Below, piece by piece: positions 1 through 8,195 of a stretch of DNA of 64,000 nt. Both the position numbers and the translations under genes were made by a program. Under the pieces are notes generated by a model. It saw only the letters and a program-made list of their open reading frames with translations, had not been told where the DNA came from and made no database searches. Source of the DNA: Acholeplasmataceae bacterium (GTDB lineage Bacteria; Bacillota_I; Bacilli_A; Acholeplasmatales; Acholeplasmataceae); the NCBI GenBank assembly GCA_030603805.1, contig JAUVXD010000003.1, positions 62,001 to 126,000 on the forward strand. The letters are read 5' to 3'. Each line of letters begins with the position of its first letter. Within the stretch, counting starts at the first letter, position 1.

Positions 1-872
1 TCATGGTTGCTGGTGTTGTTTATCATCATACGAAAGAAAATGACATGTATAAGCTTGGAGGACTTTGGAAGAAGTTACCTCTGACAACCATCGTATGCTT
101 GATTGCAGCCATGGGTATTAGTGGCATTCCTTTCTTTAATGGATTTGTCTCAAAATCATTACTGCATCATGGTATTGTAGAAGCTTATCAGTATGGGCAT
201 GCTTCCTTCTTTTATGCAGAACTTATGTTTATCATAGTTTCAGCTGGAACCGCATGTTCATTCATTAAACTCTTTTATTATGTTTTCTTAAGAAAAACGG
301 ATCAAACTTATCCAAGCTTAAAAAGAGATTACTCGAGTTTGGATGTTGCTTTGGTTGGTATAGCATTATTAATTATATTGATTGGTCTATTTCCTCATTT
401 CATTTTAGATCATTTTATTATTCCACAACTCAACCTCACAACTTATGATCCATATTTCATTAACAAATATATTGTCGATATTAAGTTTTTCACAGGTTCC
501 GAGTTTTTAATGACACTGCTTGTTATTTCCTTAGGTTTTATCATCTTTTTCGTAGGAAAGAAGTTTGATCTTTTTCATCTACATTTACCCAAATGGCTAT
601 CGATTGAGTATTTGTTTTTCTTACCTGCATATATTGTGATGAAAAATGCATGCTGGATGATGTATGGGGATCAATGTCCCATCAATCATGAAGATTTTGC
701 AAAATTATCCAATAAAGATAGTAACCAAATTGGGTTTGTTGATCGTTTCGTCATTACACTTAATGTATTCAATAGAAGATATGAGTCAAGTATCATTAAA
801 AGTGATGCTTTAATCTATACCGGATTTATAACATTTATTTTGGTTTATATGTTTATTGTTAGATTTTTATAA
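1..872 (+). CDS. NuoL/MrpD-family ion-translocating membrane subunit (5' truncated)
   Basis: C-terminal portion of a proton-conducting antiporter subunit of the NuoL/NuoM/MrpA/MrpD superfamily. The reading frame is open to the window edge and the first ATG (3) falls inside a conserved segment, so the true start lies upstream. The stretch GISGIPFFNGFVSKSLL matches the family and closely resembles GAPFFNGFVSKTLV in the MnhD-like protein at 14117-15727. Several hydrophobic helices follow, with a long C-terminal extension ending in a last helix near residues 270-288. nfnA starts 29 bases downstream, so this may be the end of a membrane-bound oxidoreductase or antiporter operon feeding on the same ferredoxin pool. 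Which complex it belongs to cannot be told from the fragment. Confidence 0.8.
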   Translation, partial: MVAGVVYHHTKENDMYKLGGLWKKLPLTTIVCLIAAMGISGIPFFNGFVSKSLLHHGIVEAYQYGHASFFYAELMFIIVSAGTACSFIKLFYYVFLRKTDQTYPSLKRDYSSLDVALVGIALLIILIGLFPHFILDHFIIPQLNLTTYDPYFINKYIVDIKFFTGSEFLMTLLVISLGFIIFFVGKKFDLFHLHLPKWLSIEYLFFLPAYIVMKNACWMMYGDQCPINHEDFAKLSNKDSNQIGFVDRFVITLNVFNRRYESSIIKSDALIYTGFITFILVYMFIVRFL

Positions 873-901
873 TGACGCATGTTTTATAGAAAAGAGGATT
901 C

Positions 902-1744
902 ATGATGTATCCAATCATCGAAAAGAAAATATTAACGCCTTATGTGTCCTTAATGAGGATTTTTGCACCTGAGGTGACCAAACATGCATTGCCTGGGCAA
1001 TTTATCATGCTACGCGTCACAGATGAAGGCGAGCGTATACCTTTGACCATCGCAGATGTCAATCACGAAGACCAAACCATAACCATTATCTTTCAAGTTG
1101 CTGGTGCAACCACCTATCAGTTAAATCAACTTAAAGAAAATGAATCTATAACGGATTTTGTTGGACCCTTAGGAAAACCTACAGATTTAAGTCAAGTACA
1201 TAAAGCTTTAGTCATTGGCGGTGGTGTCGGTTGCGCCATTGCATATCCATTGGTCAAAGCACTATATCAAAAAAAGGTAGTTGTGGATACAATCATTGGA
1301 TTTAGAAGTCAAGAATTTGTTTTTTTAAGTCAAGAATTTAAAAAGGTCAGTCGACATCTTCATTTAGTGACTGATGATGGTTCATTAGGCACAAAGGGAT
1401 TTGTTACAGATGTCTTAAGAGAACTTCTAAAAGTTGAAGATTATGATCATATTTTTTGTATTGGACCACTCCCCATGATGAAGGTTGTTTCTATGATGAC
1501 CAAAGAGAAAAAGATTAAAACCATTGTCAGTATGAACCCCATCATGATTGATGGTACAGGTATGTGTGGCGGATGCCGTGTAACAGTTGATGGAAAGATT
1601 TATTTTGCATGTGTCGATGGTCCTGAGTTTGATGGACATTTGGTGGATTTTGATGAAGCCATCGTACGTAGTAAAATGTATCAATCCTTTGAAAAAGAAG
1701 CTTATCCACATCGATGCAAGTTAAAAGAAGGTGAAAAATCATGA
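902..1744 (+). CDS. nfnA: NADH-dependent ferredoxin:NADP+ oxidoreductase subunit A (NfnA-like)
   Basis: 280 aa, ferredoxin-NADP reductase fold of the SudB/PyrK type. An N-terminal flavin domain has ERIPLTIAD near residue 43, then an NAD-binding loop GGGVGCAIAYP, and a C-terminal [2Fe-2S] site with Cys in MCGGC and FAC near residues 221-240. It overlaps nfnB by 4 bases (ATGA), the classic nfnAB arrangement. In the family, NfnAB bifurcates electrons: two NADPH reduce NAD+ and ferredoxin, or the reverse. ATG 902 follows GAGGATTC; ATG 905 is an equally possible start. The SudB/PyrK/NfnA families are similar, but the GltD-like partner makes Nfn the best call. Confidence 0.85.
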   Translation: MMYPIIEKKILTPYVSLMRIFAPEVTKHALPGQFIMLRVTDEGERIPLTIADVNHEDQTITIIFQVAGATTYQLNQLKENESITDFVGPLGKPTDLSQVHKALVIGGGVGCAIAYPLVKALYQKKVVVDTIIGFRSQEFVFLSQEFKKVSRHLHLVTDDGSLGTKGFVTDVLRELLKVEDYDHIFCIGPLPMMKVVSMMTKEKKIKTIVSMNPIMIDGTGMCGGCRVTVDGKIYFACVDGPEFDGHLVDFDEAIVRSKMYQSFEKEAYPHRCKLKEGEKS

Positions 1745-3141
1745 ACCGTTCTTTGATTCAAGAAGTCATGCCCCTTCAAGATTGTAATCAACGTATCAAA
1801 AATTTTGATGAAGTTGCCTTAGGCTATACCGCTGATCAAGCCATTATGGAAGCGCATCGTTGTTTAGAGTGCAAAACCAAACCTTGCGTCTCAGGATGTC
1901 CTGTAGCGATTGATATACCAGCATTTATCCATGAAATTAAAGCTTCAAGATTTGAAGAAGCCTATCAAATCATTGAAAAATCAAGTTTACTACCTGCAGT
2001 TTGTGGTAGAGTGTGTCCTCAAGAAACACAATGTGAAGCACCTTGTGTTCGAAAAATTAAAGGCGAAAGTGTTGCAATTGGCAGACTTGAACGGTTTGTA
2101 TCAGATTATCATTTTAAAAATTCAAATAAACCATTAGAAAAACCTATAACCAATGGGATAAAAATTGCAGTGGTTGGATCTGGACCTGCTGGGTTATCTT
2201 GTGCTTATGATTTAGCAAAACTAGGGTATCAAGTCACATTATTTGAGGCATTACATATGTTAGGGGGCGTTTTGGTTTATGGGATTCCAGAGTTTAGATT
2301 ACCGAGATTCGTTGTGAATCAAGAAATTGATAAACTTGTTCAACTTGGTGTTGATATCAAAAAAAACATCGTGATTGGAAAAACATTAACCATTGATGAT
2401 CTCTTTAATGATGGATATCAATCCGTTTTTTTAGGAACTGGTGCTGGCTTGCCTAAGTTTTTGGGTATTCCTGGAGAGATGTTAAATGGTGTCTATACTG
2501 CCAATGAATTTTTAACACGCATCAATCTAATGAAAGCCTATAAAAAAGATGCACAAACACCCATGATGATGCCAAATACAGTGGCTGTGATTGGTGGTGG
2601 CAATGTTGCTATGGATGCTGCACGATGTGCGAAGCGTTTAGGTGCTCAAACAGTTTATGTCATCTATAGACGCTCAAAAGCAGAACTTCCTGCAAGACAT
2701 GAAGAAGTCATTCATGCGGAAGAAGAAGGCATTATCTTTAAAATGCTCACTAATCCTAAAGAAATTATTGGAAATGATGCTCATTTTGTAGCATCCATTC
2801 GTTGTTCACATATGACTTTAGGTGAAGTCGATCATACAGGACGTAGAAAGCCTGTAGAAATCAAAGGCACTGAAGAAATGATTTTAACAGATGCGGTGAT
2901 ACTTGCATTAGGAACAACTCCAAACCCACTCATTAAAATGACAACTAAAGGCCTAGAATCGGATAGATATGGCTGTATCATCACCAAGGATTCCTTTGGG
3001 ATGACAACAAAAGACATGGTTTATGCGGGTGGCGATGTGGTCACAGGGTCTGCTACAGTTATTTCAGCCATGGGGGCAGGTAGATTATCAGCTCAAGCAA
3101 TACATGAAAGACTTAAACAAAAAAATGGAAATCTCACTTGA
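1741..3141 (+). CDS. nfnB: NADPH-binding subunit of ferredoxin:NADP+ oxidoreductase (NfnB / GltD-like)
   Basis: 466 aa, glutamate-synthase small-subunit-like flavoprotein. The N-terminal Cys-rich domain (CLECKTKPCVSGCP near 40 and CGRVCPQETQCEAPC near 88) is typical of two [4Fe-4S] clusters. A FAD Rossmann loop VGSGPAGLSC sits near 145 and a second dinucleotide loop GGGNVAMDAAR near 285, with a C-terminal GGDVVTG FAD-binding motif. Coupled to nfnA by ATGA. No glutamate synthase large subunit is present, which favours NfnB over GltD. Its last codons form one arm of the bidirectional hairpin at 3121-3154 and overlap the end of the convergent gene by 8 bases. Confidence 0.87.
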   Translation: MNRSLIQEVMPLQDCNQRIKNFDEVALGYTADQAIMEAHRCLECKTKPCVSGCPVAIDIPAFIHEIKASRFEEAYQIIEKSSLLPAVCGRVCPQETQCEAPCVRKIKGESVAIGRLERFVSDYHFKNSNKPLEKPITNGIKIAVVGSGPAGLSCAYDLAKLGYQVTLFEALHMLGGVLVYGIPEFRLPRFVVNQEIDKLVQLGVDIKKNIVIGKTLTIDDLFNDGYQSVFLGTGAGLPKFLGIPGEMLNGVYTANEFLTRINLMKAYKKDAQTPMMMPNTVAVIGGGNVAMDAARCAKRLGAQTVYVIYRRSKAELPARHEEVIHAEEEGIIFKMLTNPKEIIGNDAHFVASIRCSHMTLGEVDHTGRRKPVEIKGTEEMILTDAVILALGTTPNPLIKMTTKGLESDRYGCIITKDSFGMTTKDMVYAGGDVVTGSATVISAMGAGRLSAQAIHERLKQKNGNLT

Positions 3142-3154
3142 TTTCCATTTTTTT
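3121..3154. terminator. Bidirectional terminator made from two convergent gene ends
   Basis: A perfect 12-bp stem (3121-3132 with 3141-3152) has an 8-base loop and T-runs on both strands. Both stop codons, of nfnB (3139-3141) and of the minus-strand gene (3136-3134), lie in or at the edge of the loop, so each stem arm is coding sequence. Confidence 0.85.
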
Positions 3155-3772
3155 CTGATTGAACTCGAGTTGTTTTAACGCTTCCAAATGATCTTTGAGT
3201 CTTTTTCTCGCCTTATCTTTTCTTAGGAGAACAAAGATTGATTTTGTATCAACATCAACAGCACCAAACCTAATAAAAATAAGGATTGCTTCAAAAAAAC
3301 CGATCATAAAGGTAAACAAAATGAAAGATAAAACATAAGTAGTGTTAACGAAGTACGACAAGATGATCAATATGAAAATAAAGACAGCATTAAGTCTTAA
3401 GAATGTTGTATGCATCATGATTAGTTTTTTAGTGAAGATATAAGAAATGATGAAGTTGCTTAGATAAACAACACTAAATGCGATGAGTAGTGGTACATTA
3501 GGGATGAGATAATTTGGGTAGAGGACATAAAAAAACCAAACACAAGAAAAATAGAAGAATATATCGGCGACCGTATCTAAGACCTTACCCAGTTTAGAGA
3601 CCAAACCCATTTTGCGGGCCAGTAATCCGTCAAAAAAATCAGTCGAAGCAATGATGATAAATGTAATTAAAAAAGCCAAACGTAATTCCAGATGGACAAG
3701 GACATATAAGATGGGTAAGAAAACAACACGGCTTATGGTGAGCATATTGGGGAGTGTCATGATTTTTTTCAT
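3134..3772 (-). CDS. CDP-alcohol phosphatidyltransferase (PgsA-like)
   Basis: 212 aa integral membrane enzyme that would transfer a phosphatidyl group from CDP-diacylglycerol to an alcohol, most likely glycerol 3-phosphate. The full family signature DxxDGxxAR-x8-GxxxDxxxD is visible at residues about 45-70 (DFFDGLLAR, then GKVLDTVAD). About six hydrophobic helices are present and the C-terminal tail of about 35 residues is charged. The start MKKIMTLPNMLTISR is typical of PgsA. The alcohol acceptor cannot be read from the sequence. It overlaps nfnB tail to tail and stands alone. Confidence 0.85.
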   Translation of the reverse strand: MKKIMTLPNMLTISRVVFLPILYVLVHLELRLAFLITFIIIASTDFFDGLLARKMGLVSKLGKVLDTVADIFFYFSCVWFFYVLYPNYLIPNVPLLIAFSVVYLSNFIISYIFTKKLIMMHTTFLRLNAVFIFILIILSYFVNTTYVLSFILFTFMIGFFEAILIFIRFGAVDVDTKSIFVLLRKDKARKRLKDHLEALKQLEFNQKKMEIK

Positions 3773-3846
3773 CGAGGTACCTCTTTTTTAAGATATTCAT
3801 AGAATAACATATTTATAGCAAATTACCAAATGTTTCGTTTTATGCT

Positions 3847-3865
3847 TGATAGATGTTATCTATCA
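3847..3865. promoter_or_regulatory. 19-bp palindrome in promoter region
   Basis: TGATAGATGTTATCTATCA: two perfect 8-bp arms around GTT, 44 bases before the gene at 3909. It overlaps a possible -35 (TTGATA 3846-3851; TATGAT at 3871-3876 with a long 19-bp spacer). This looks like a repressor site; the regulator is unknown. Confidence 0.45.
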
Positions 3866-3908
3866 CATTTTATGATATAGTTAAATTAGAGATGAAGGAA
3901 GTGATTGG

Positions 3909-4370
3909 ATGCACACTGTACTTGCAACTAAATCATACATGCAAATTTTTATTTCTTTTTTGTTTTTAATCTTTGCATCTGTGATTCTTTTAGCCATCCT
4001 TAATTATTATCAATTTGATTTAGAGAATATTGATCGGATTATGGTTGTTTTTGCGTATGTCTTAGTGCTAAGCATTTTAAGTTTACTGGGCTATATCATT
4101 TATATGCTGATGCTACCGCATGCACTCGTATCATTGGATGAGGAAAATCTCTATTTGCATAAAATTGGTAGAAAATATATCAAGTTATCGATGAATGACA
4201 TCGTTTTCGTAAAGGCAAATATTAATATTTGGGCAAAACCATTTTTAGTTTATAGTTCCATAGAAGTTGAAACCAAAGATAAGAAACACTACATTCGTGT
4301 TGCCAAAAACATGGGTGATCTCAAAGACCAATTAGAACTTTTAATTCAAAGGAAAAATCCAACCTATTAA
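3909..4370 (+). CDS. Small membrane protein with PH-like cytoplasmic domain, function unknown
   Basis: 153 aa. Two hydrophobic helices (about residues 12-31 and 45-70) are followed by a roughly 75-residue soluble region rich in beta-type alternation (SLDEENLYLHKIGRKYIKL, then YSSIEVETKDKKHYIRVA). This layout resembles bacterial PH-domain (bPH) membrane proteins, but I do not recognise a specific family. It is monocistronic, with a palindrome-containing promoter upstream and a terminator immediately after. GAAGGAAGTGATT precedes the ATG. Confidence 0.6.
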   Translation: MHTVLATKSYMQIFISFLFLIFASVILLAILNYYQFDLENIDRIMVVFAYVLVLSILSLLGYIIYMLMLPHALVSLDEENLYLHKIGRKYIKLSMNDIVFVKANINIWAKPFLVYSSIEVETKDKKHYIRVAKNMGDLKDQLELLIQRKNPTY

Positions 4371-4374
4371 GACA

Positions 4375-4399
4375 AAAGAAGGGCAACCTTCTTTTTTTT
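4375..4399 (+). terminator. Rho-independent terminator
   Basis: Stem AAAGAAGG / CCTTCTTT with loop GCAA, followed by a T-run, directly after the stop of the small membrane protein. Confidence 0.8.
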
Positions 4400-4473
4400 A
4401 GGGCTGTTTGTCAGTTGAGTCTTGGCTCTTTTTTTTAAGTGTGCTATAATGCTAAAGTATGGATGGTGTACAC

Positions 4474-5868
4474 ATGACAAAAGACGAACGCAAAAGACAT
4501 CTGATTTTATATGACCCCAATATTTATAAGGGGTTGTTTTTGCTTTCACTACCATTAATGATTAACAATTTAATTAAGACCATTCATGATGTCATTGACA
4601 TGTTTTTTGTGAGCAGGATACCTGGATATAGTTCGGATGCTGTGAGTTCAATCTCATTAACTTTTCCCATTGTTTTTACATTCATCTCTTTAGGTATCGG
4701 ACTTTCTGCTGCAGGCACGGCACTGATAAGTCAGCAAGTGGGTTCCAATCAAAAAGAAGCAGCAAAAAAATACGCAACCAATCTCGTCATCATTTCATTA
4801 ATATTAGGTATTTTTCTAAATGTGTTTTCATTTGTTTTAGCTAGACCAATTATGATACTGATGGGTACTGAAGGGTTTGTTCTTGAAAATAGTGTGAATT
4901 ATCTAAAAATTAGATCTTTTGAACTTCCTGTTGTGTTTCTATTCTTCGCATTTACCTCAATCAGGCAATCGAGTGGTGATACGTTTACACCAGTCATTTA
5001 TGGTGTGGTCACTGTGATTTTAAATATTATCTTATCACCTTTAATGATTAGTACTGCAGGACTTGGTGTATCTGGTGCCGCTTATGCTACATTGATTTCC
5101 AATCTTGTCATTATGCCATTTGGTTTAATTCAATTATTTAAATCGAAAACAGGGATTACCATCTCTAAGGATTATTTAATTTTAGACTCTTTAGTTTCAA
5201 GAAAGTTGATTAATACTGCTATTCCAGCTTCCTTAGGGCAAGCATTCACTTCTGTTGGGTTTGCAATTATGAATGGCATTATTGTATCTTATGGTGTTCA
5301 AACGGTTGCTGCATTCTCTGTAGGCAATCGAATTAGTAGTTTGATTTTACATCCAGTGCTGGCTATTGGTGGTGTGCTTTCTGCATATCTTGGCCAAAAT
5401 ATTGGCAACCAAAACATTGAAAGGGCAAGAGCATCTTTTAAAAAAGCAATGATTTTATCAACAGGGTTGATGATTATAGGCAGTGTTGGATTTATGTTTA
5501 TTCGAACTTGGTCTGCTTCATTTTTCATTAAAGATGATCCTGTTGCTTTAGAACTTGCCTCAGATTACATGCTTTTTCTCTTACTGAGTTTACCTTTGAT
5601 GGCAATTTTTCAAACCTATATGGGTGTCTTTAATGGGACAGGCGATACCAAATATACATTTATATTTACCATCACGAGATTGTGGATTTTAAGAATTCCA
5701 CTCATCTACTTATTCAAGCAGTTCACTAATTTTGGAGCATCTGGCATTTGGTACTCCATACTCATCGGTAATTTACTCATCATTCCTGTTGGCATGTATT
5801 TATATAAAAGAGTCAATTATAAACCAAAAGTGAGCATCGAAGCGAATGAAGAACTCGATTTTGCATAA
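4474..5868 (+). CDS. MATE-family multidrug/sodium antiporter
   Basis: About 464 aa with around 12 hydrophobic helices in two related halves (first half begins GLFLLSLPLMINNLIK; second begins RKLINTAIPASLGQAF), as in MatE (NorM/DinF) exporters that expel cationic drugs using a Na+ or H+ gradient. ATG 4474 is preferred because GGATGGTG lies about 7 bases upstream; ATG 4459 lacks a ribosome site. The gene stands alone between terminators. Substrate unknown. Confidence 0.85.
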   Translation: MTKDERKRHLILYDPNIYKGLFLLSLPLMINNLIKTIHDVIDMFFVSRIPGYSSDAVSSISLTFPIVFTFISLGIGLSAAGTALISQQVGSNQKEAAKKYATNLVIISLILGIFLNVFSFVLARPIMILMGTEGFVLENSVNYLKIRSFELPVVFLFFAFTSIRQSSGDTFTPVIYGVVTVILNIILSPLMISTAGLGVSGAAYATLISNLVIMPFGLIQLFKSKTGITISKDYLILDSLVSRKLINTAIPASLGQAFTSVGFAIMNGIIVSYGVQTVAAFSVGNRISSLILHPVLAIGGVLSAYLGQNIGNQNIERARASFKKAMILSTGLMIIGSVGFMFIRTWSASFFIKDDPVALELASDYMLFLLLSLPLMAIFQTYMGVFNGTGDTKYTFIFTITRLWILRIPLIYLFKQFTNFGASGIWYSILIGNLLIIPVGMYLYKRVNYKPKVSIEANEELDFA

Positions 5869-5870
5869 AA

Positions 5871-5893
5871 AAAAGGCGAAAGCCTTTTCTTTT
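5871..5893. terminator. Bidirectional terminator between convergent genes
   Basis: AAAAGGC / GCCTTTT stem with a GAAA loop and T-runs on both strands. It serves the MATE gene (plus) and the ADP-ribosylglycohydrolase-like gene (minus), whose stop codon lies at its edge. Confidence 0.85.
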
Positions 5894-6758
5894 AGAATTT
5901 AGTTTTTTCAATCCAAGATTGTGGAATTTCATATATTTTAGATAGGATTGCACCAAGTAATAAGCCACGATCTGAACTTGCTCCACCAAGTCTTGCATTG
6001 AATTGAATAGCCTCTTCAAATCCATTTGAGTGTGCTAATATATAAAAAATCAAGGGAATTGAATGAGGCAAGTAACAGGCAATGCCCGCATATTTTTTTA
6101 TAAAAACATCAACATCTGTCATGACTAAAGCTTGATTTAAAGCGTTCTGATAATTTTCAGGAGCGAAAGGGATGGCATCTTTTAATACCACTGAAAGCGG
6201 TTTGGATTGAATCTTCTCAAAAATGTAATCAAACATGTGATAAAACTTTGGATAATCATCAAGCGTTGTAAATGCTTGTGCAAGTTCCCATGCTTTGTTT
6301 GATGAAATACCAAGTGCACGACATGCAAGATAAGGCATAAATCCTACCAAATGATGATCGACAAGTTGATCTTCTAGAAAGGGTATATTCAAATCAAGAG
6401 AAAGTTTTTTTATAATCAGTCTTTTTGCATAAGATTCCACGTAACCTTCATAAAACCCTCCAGGCTTGAGTGCTTCAAAGATGAGTTGTTCATAACTATC
6501 TTTTGAAAACTCTGGGTGATTATTAAGCGCTTCATAAAGCCATATTAAGAACATGCCTTGGAGTGTGTGATCACCAACTTCTGCCTTAGGATATACATAA
6601 TATGAGGGCAGTCCTTCTTCATAGATTCTTTTTGATTGTTTTTGAAAAAGTAAGTCTTGTTGTTCAGATAATCGATTTAAGTAGGCAGTATTATAAATCC
6701 AATGTACACCTAAGCTCGCAGCGTTTGCAACTAATGCACCTTTTAAAATTTGATTCAT
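5892..6758 (-). CDS. ADP-ribosylglycohydrolase-family protein (J1-crystallin-like, divergent)
   Basis: 288 aa. Overall fold signals of the DraG/ADP-ribosylglycohydrolase family are visible: GALVANAASLGVHWIYN at the N-terminus and RLGGASSDRGLLLGAIL near residues 255-272. In catalytic members these positions carry metal-binding Asp (GD in the first motif, GGDTD in the second). Here they are Ala/Ser, so the di-magnesium site looks lost or altered, as in J1-crystallin-type members. It follows the ABC ATPase gene by 7 bases and is probably the last gene of that operon. Role unknown; hydrolase activity should not be assumed. Confidence 0.65.
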   Translation of the reverse strand: MNQILKGALVANAASLGVHWIYNTAYLNRLSEQQDLLFQKQSKRIYEEGLPSYYVYPKAEVGDHTLQGMFLIWLYEALNNHPEFSKDSYEQLIFEALKPGGFYEGYVESYAKRLIIKKLSLDLNIPFLEDQLVDHHLVGFMPYLACRALGISSNKAWELAQAFTTLDDYPKFYHMFDYIFEKIQSKPLSVVLKDAIPFAPENYQNALNQALVMTDVDVFIKKYAGIACYLPHSIPLIFYILAHSNGFEEAIQFNARLGGASSDRGLLLGAILSKIYEIPQSWIEKTKF

Positions 6759-6765
6759 AAAGCAT

Positions 6766-7470
6766 TCATCTCACTTTCTGCATAAAAGCCTTTAAAGCAT
6801 CACTTTTTGGGTAATCAAGTATTTCAGGAGAACCCATTTCAATAATGTCACCTTTATCCATGAATATCACATAATCTGCAAAATCTTTCACAAAACTCAT
6901 CACATGGGTAACGAAGATAAAATCTTTACCAAGACCTTTAAGTTCTTCAATGGCTGTCAGCACTTCATGAGTCAAAATAGGATCTAGGGAAGATGTAGGT
7001 TCATCCAAGAAGATTAAATCTGGATTAATACTTAAAGCACGTGCAATCGAAGCTCTTTGTGCTTGTCCACCTGATACATTTTTGGGAAGCTTATCGATTT
7101 GATCATCGAGATGAAGCATTTTTAAATAGTGAGTTGCTGTTTGTTGTGCATCTACTCGACTCATGTTTCTGGTTTTTTCTAAAACAAGTGTAATGTTTTC
7201 TTTTAAGGTTAAATGAGGAAATAGATTATGATTTTGAAAAACAAATCCGATTCTTCTACGATAATATTCATCAGATACATGCATGTCATTGACTTTAATC
7301 AATCCTGAACTCGGACTTTCTAGTCCAGAAAGTAAGCGGATTAATGTGGATTTACCTGATCCAGATACACCAATAATCGCTACAGATTTATAACCATTCA
7401 AACTCAAATTTAGTTGATGCAAAATTTCAACGTCATACGTGTGTGAAACTTGATTTAATAAAATTTTCAT
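6766..7470 (-). CDS. Polar amino acid ABC transporter ATP-binding protein (GlnQ-like)
   Basis: 234 aa ATPase of the polar amino-acid uptake family. Walker A GVSGSGKST, signature VSGGQAQRASIARAL, Walker B LIFLDEPTSSLDP and the switch His in FVTH are all intact. ATG 7470 shares its A with the permease stop (TAATG) and has AAGGAAG about 9 bases upstream, so it is a better start than the GTG at 7479. Member of the SBP-permease-ATPase operon. Confidence 0.9.
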   Translation of the reverse strand: MKILLNQVSHTYDVEILHQLNLSLNGYKSVAIIGVSGSGKSTLIRLLSGLESPSSGLIKVNDMHVSDEYYRRRIGFVFQNHNLFPHLTLKENITLVLEKTRNMSRVDAQQTATHYLKMLHLDDQIDKLPKNVSGGQAQRASIARALSINPDLIFLDEPTSSLDPILTHEVLTAIEELKGLGKDFIFVTHVMSFVKDFADYVIFMDKGDIIEMGSPEILDYPKSDALKAFMQKVR

Positions 7471-8195
7471 TATGCCCACTTCCTTTCAAGCCATTTGGTT
7501 GCTTGAGACAAAGGTATCGTAATAATTAAGTAGAGTAACCACATTAAGACATAACCTTCAACAAATCTAAATGTTTGAGATTGGGCCACGCGAATGGCAT
7601 AATAAAGTTCATTATAGCTTAAGACATTAAGAAGTGCACTTCCTTTAATAATCATTGAAAAGTTATTCATCATCGGCGGCATTAAAATACGTATGACTTG
7701 AGGGATGATGATGTATCGATAACGTTGATAAGGTGTAAAACCAAATAAATCCATGGTCATATATTGTTCTTTAGAGATACTTGAAAAAGCAGATTGATAA
7801 ACATTTTTCATATAAGGGGTCATGTAAATGATGAGTGCAACATACCCTAAAAGATTTCTGTTATAGGAACCAAATGCTGGACCAATCAAAAAAGCAGTGA
7901 TAACGATTAATACAAGTAAAGGTGTCCCATAAATAATTTCAGTAAAAACCACAGTGAGTGCATTTAAATATTTGATTTTAGAAATCGAAAGCAAATACAA
8001 GATGAAACCTAATATTAAACTTCCAATCAAGGAAACTAATGAAACGATAATCGTGTTGATAATCCCTTCTGAAATCATGTTTTGATACGGCGTAAAAGCA
8101 CTTAAAGAGAAGTTTTCAACTTGACGAGAGACAACAAAAAGAACTAACGCAAGGACAGTAATAATGGCAAAAATATAAGCAATAATTTTATTCAT
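7470..8195 (-). CDS. Polar amino acid ABC transporter permease (HisM/GlnP-like)
   Basis: 241 aa inner-membrane permease with about five helices. It carries a recognisable EAA loop (EQYMTMDLFGFTPYQRYRYI, then IIPQV) that docks to the ATPase. A single permease gene implies a homodimeric channel. It overlaps the lipoprotein gene by 8 bases and has almost no Shine-Dalgarno of its own, which suggests translational coupling. Confidence 0.9.
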   Translation of the reverse strand: MNKIIAYIFAIITVLALVLFVVSRQVENFSLSAFTPYQNMISEGIINTIIVSLVSLIGSLILGFILYLLSISKIKYLNALTVVFTEIIYGTPLLVLIVITAFLIGPAFGSYNRNLLGYVALIIYMTPYMKNVYQSAFSSISKEQYMTMDLFGFTPYQRYRYIIIPQVIRILMPPMMNNFSMIIKGSALLNVLSYNELYYAIRVAQSQTFRFVEGYVLMWLLYLIITIPLSQATKWLERKWA

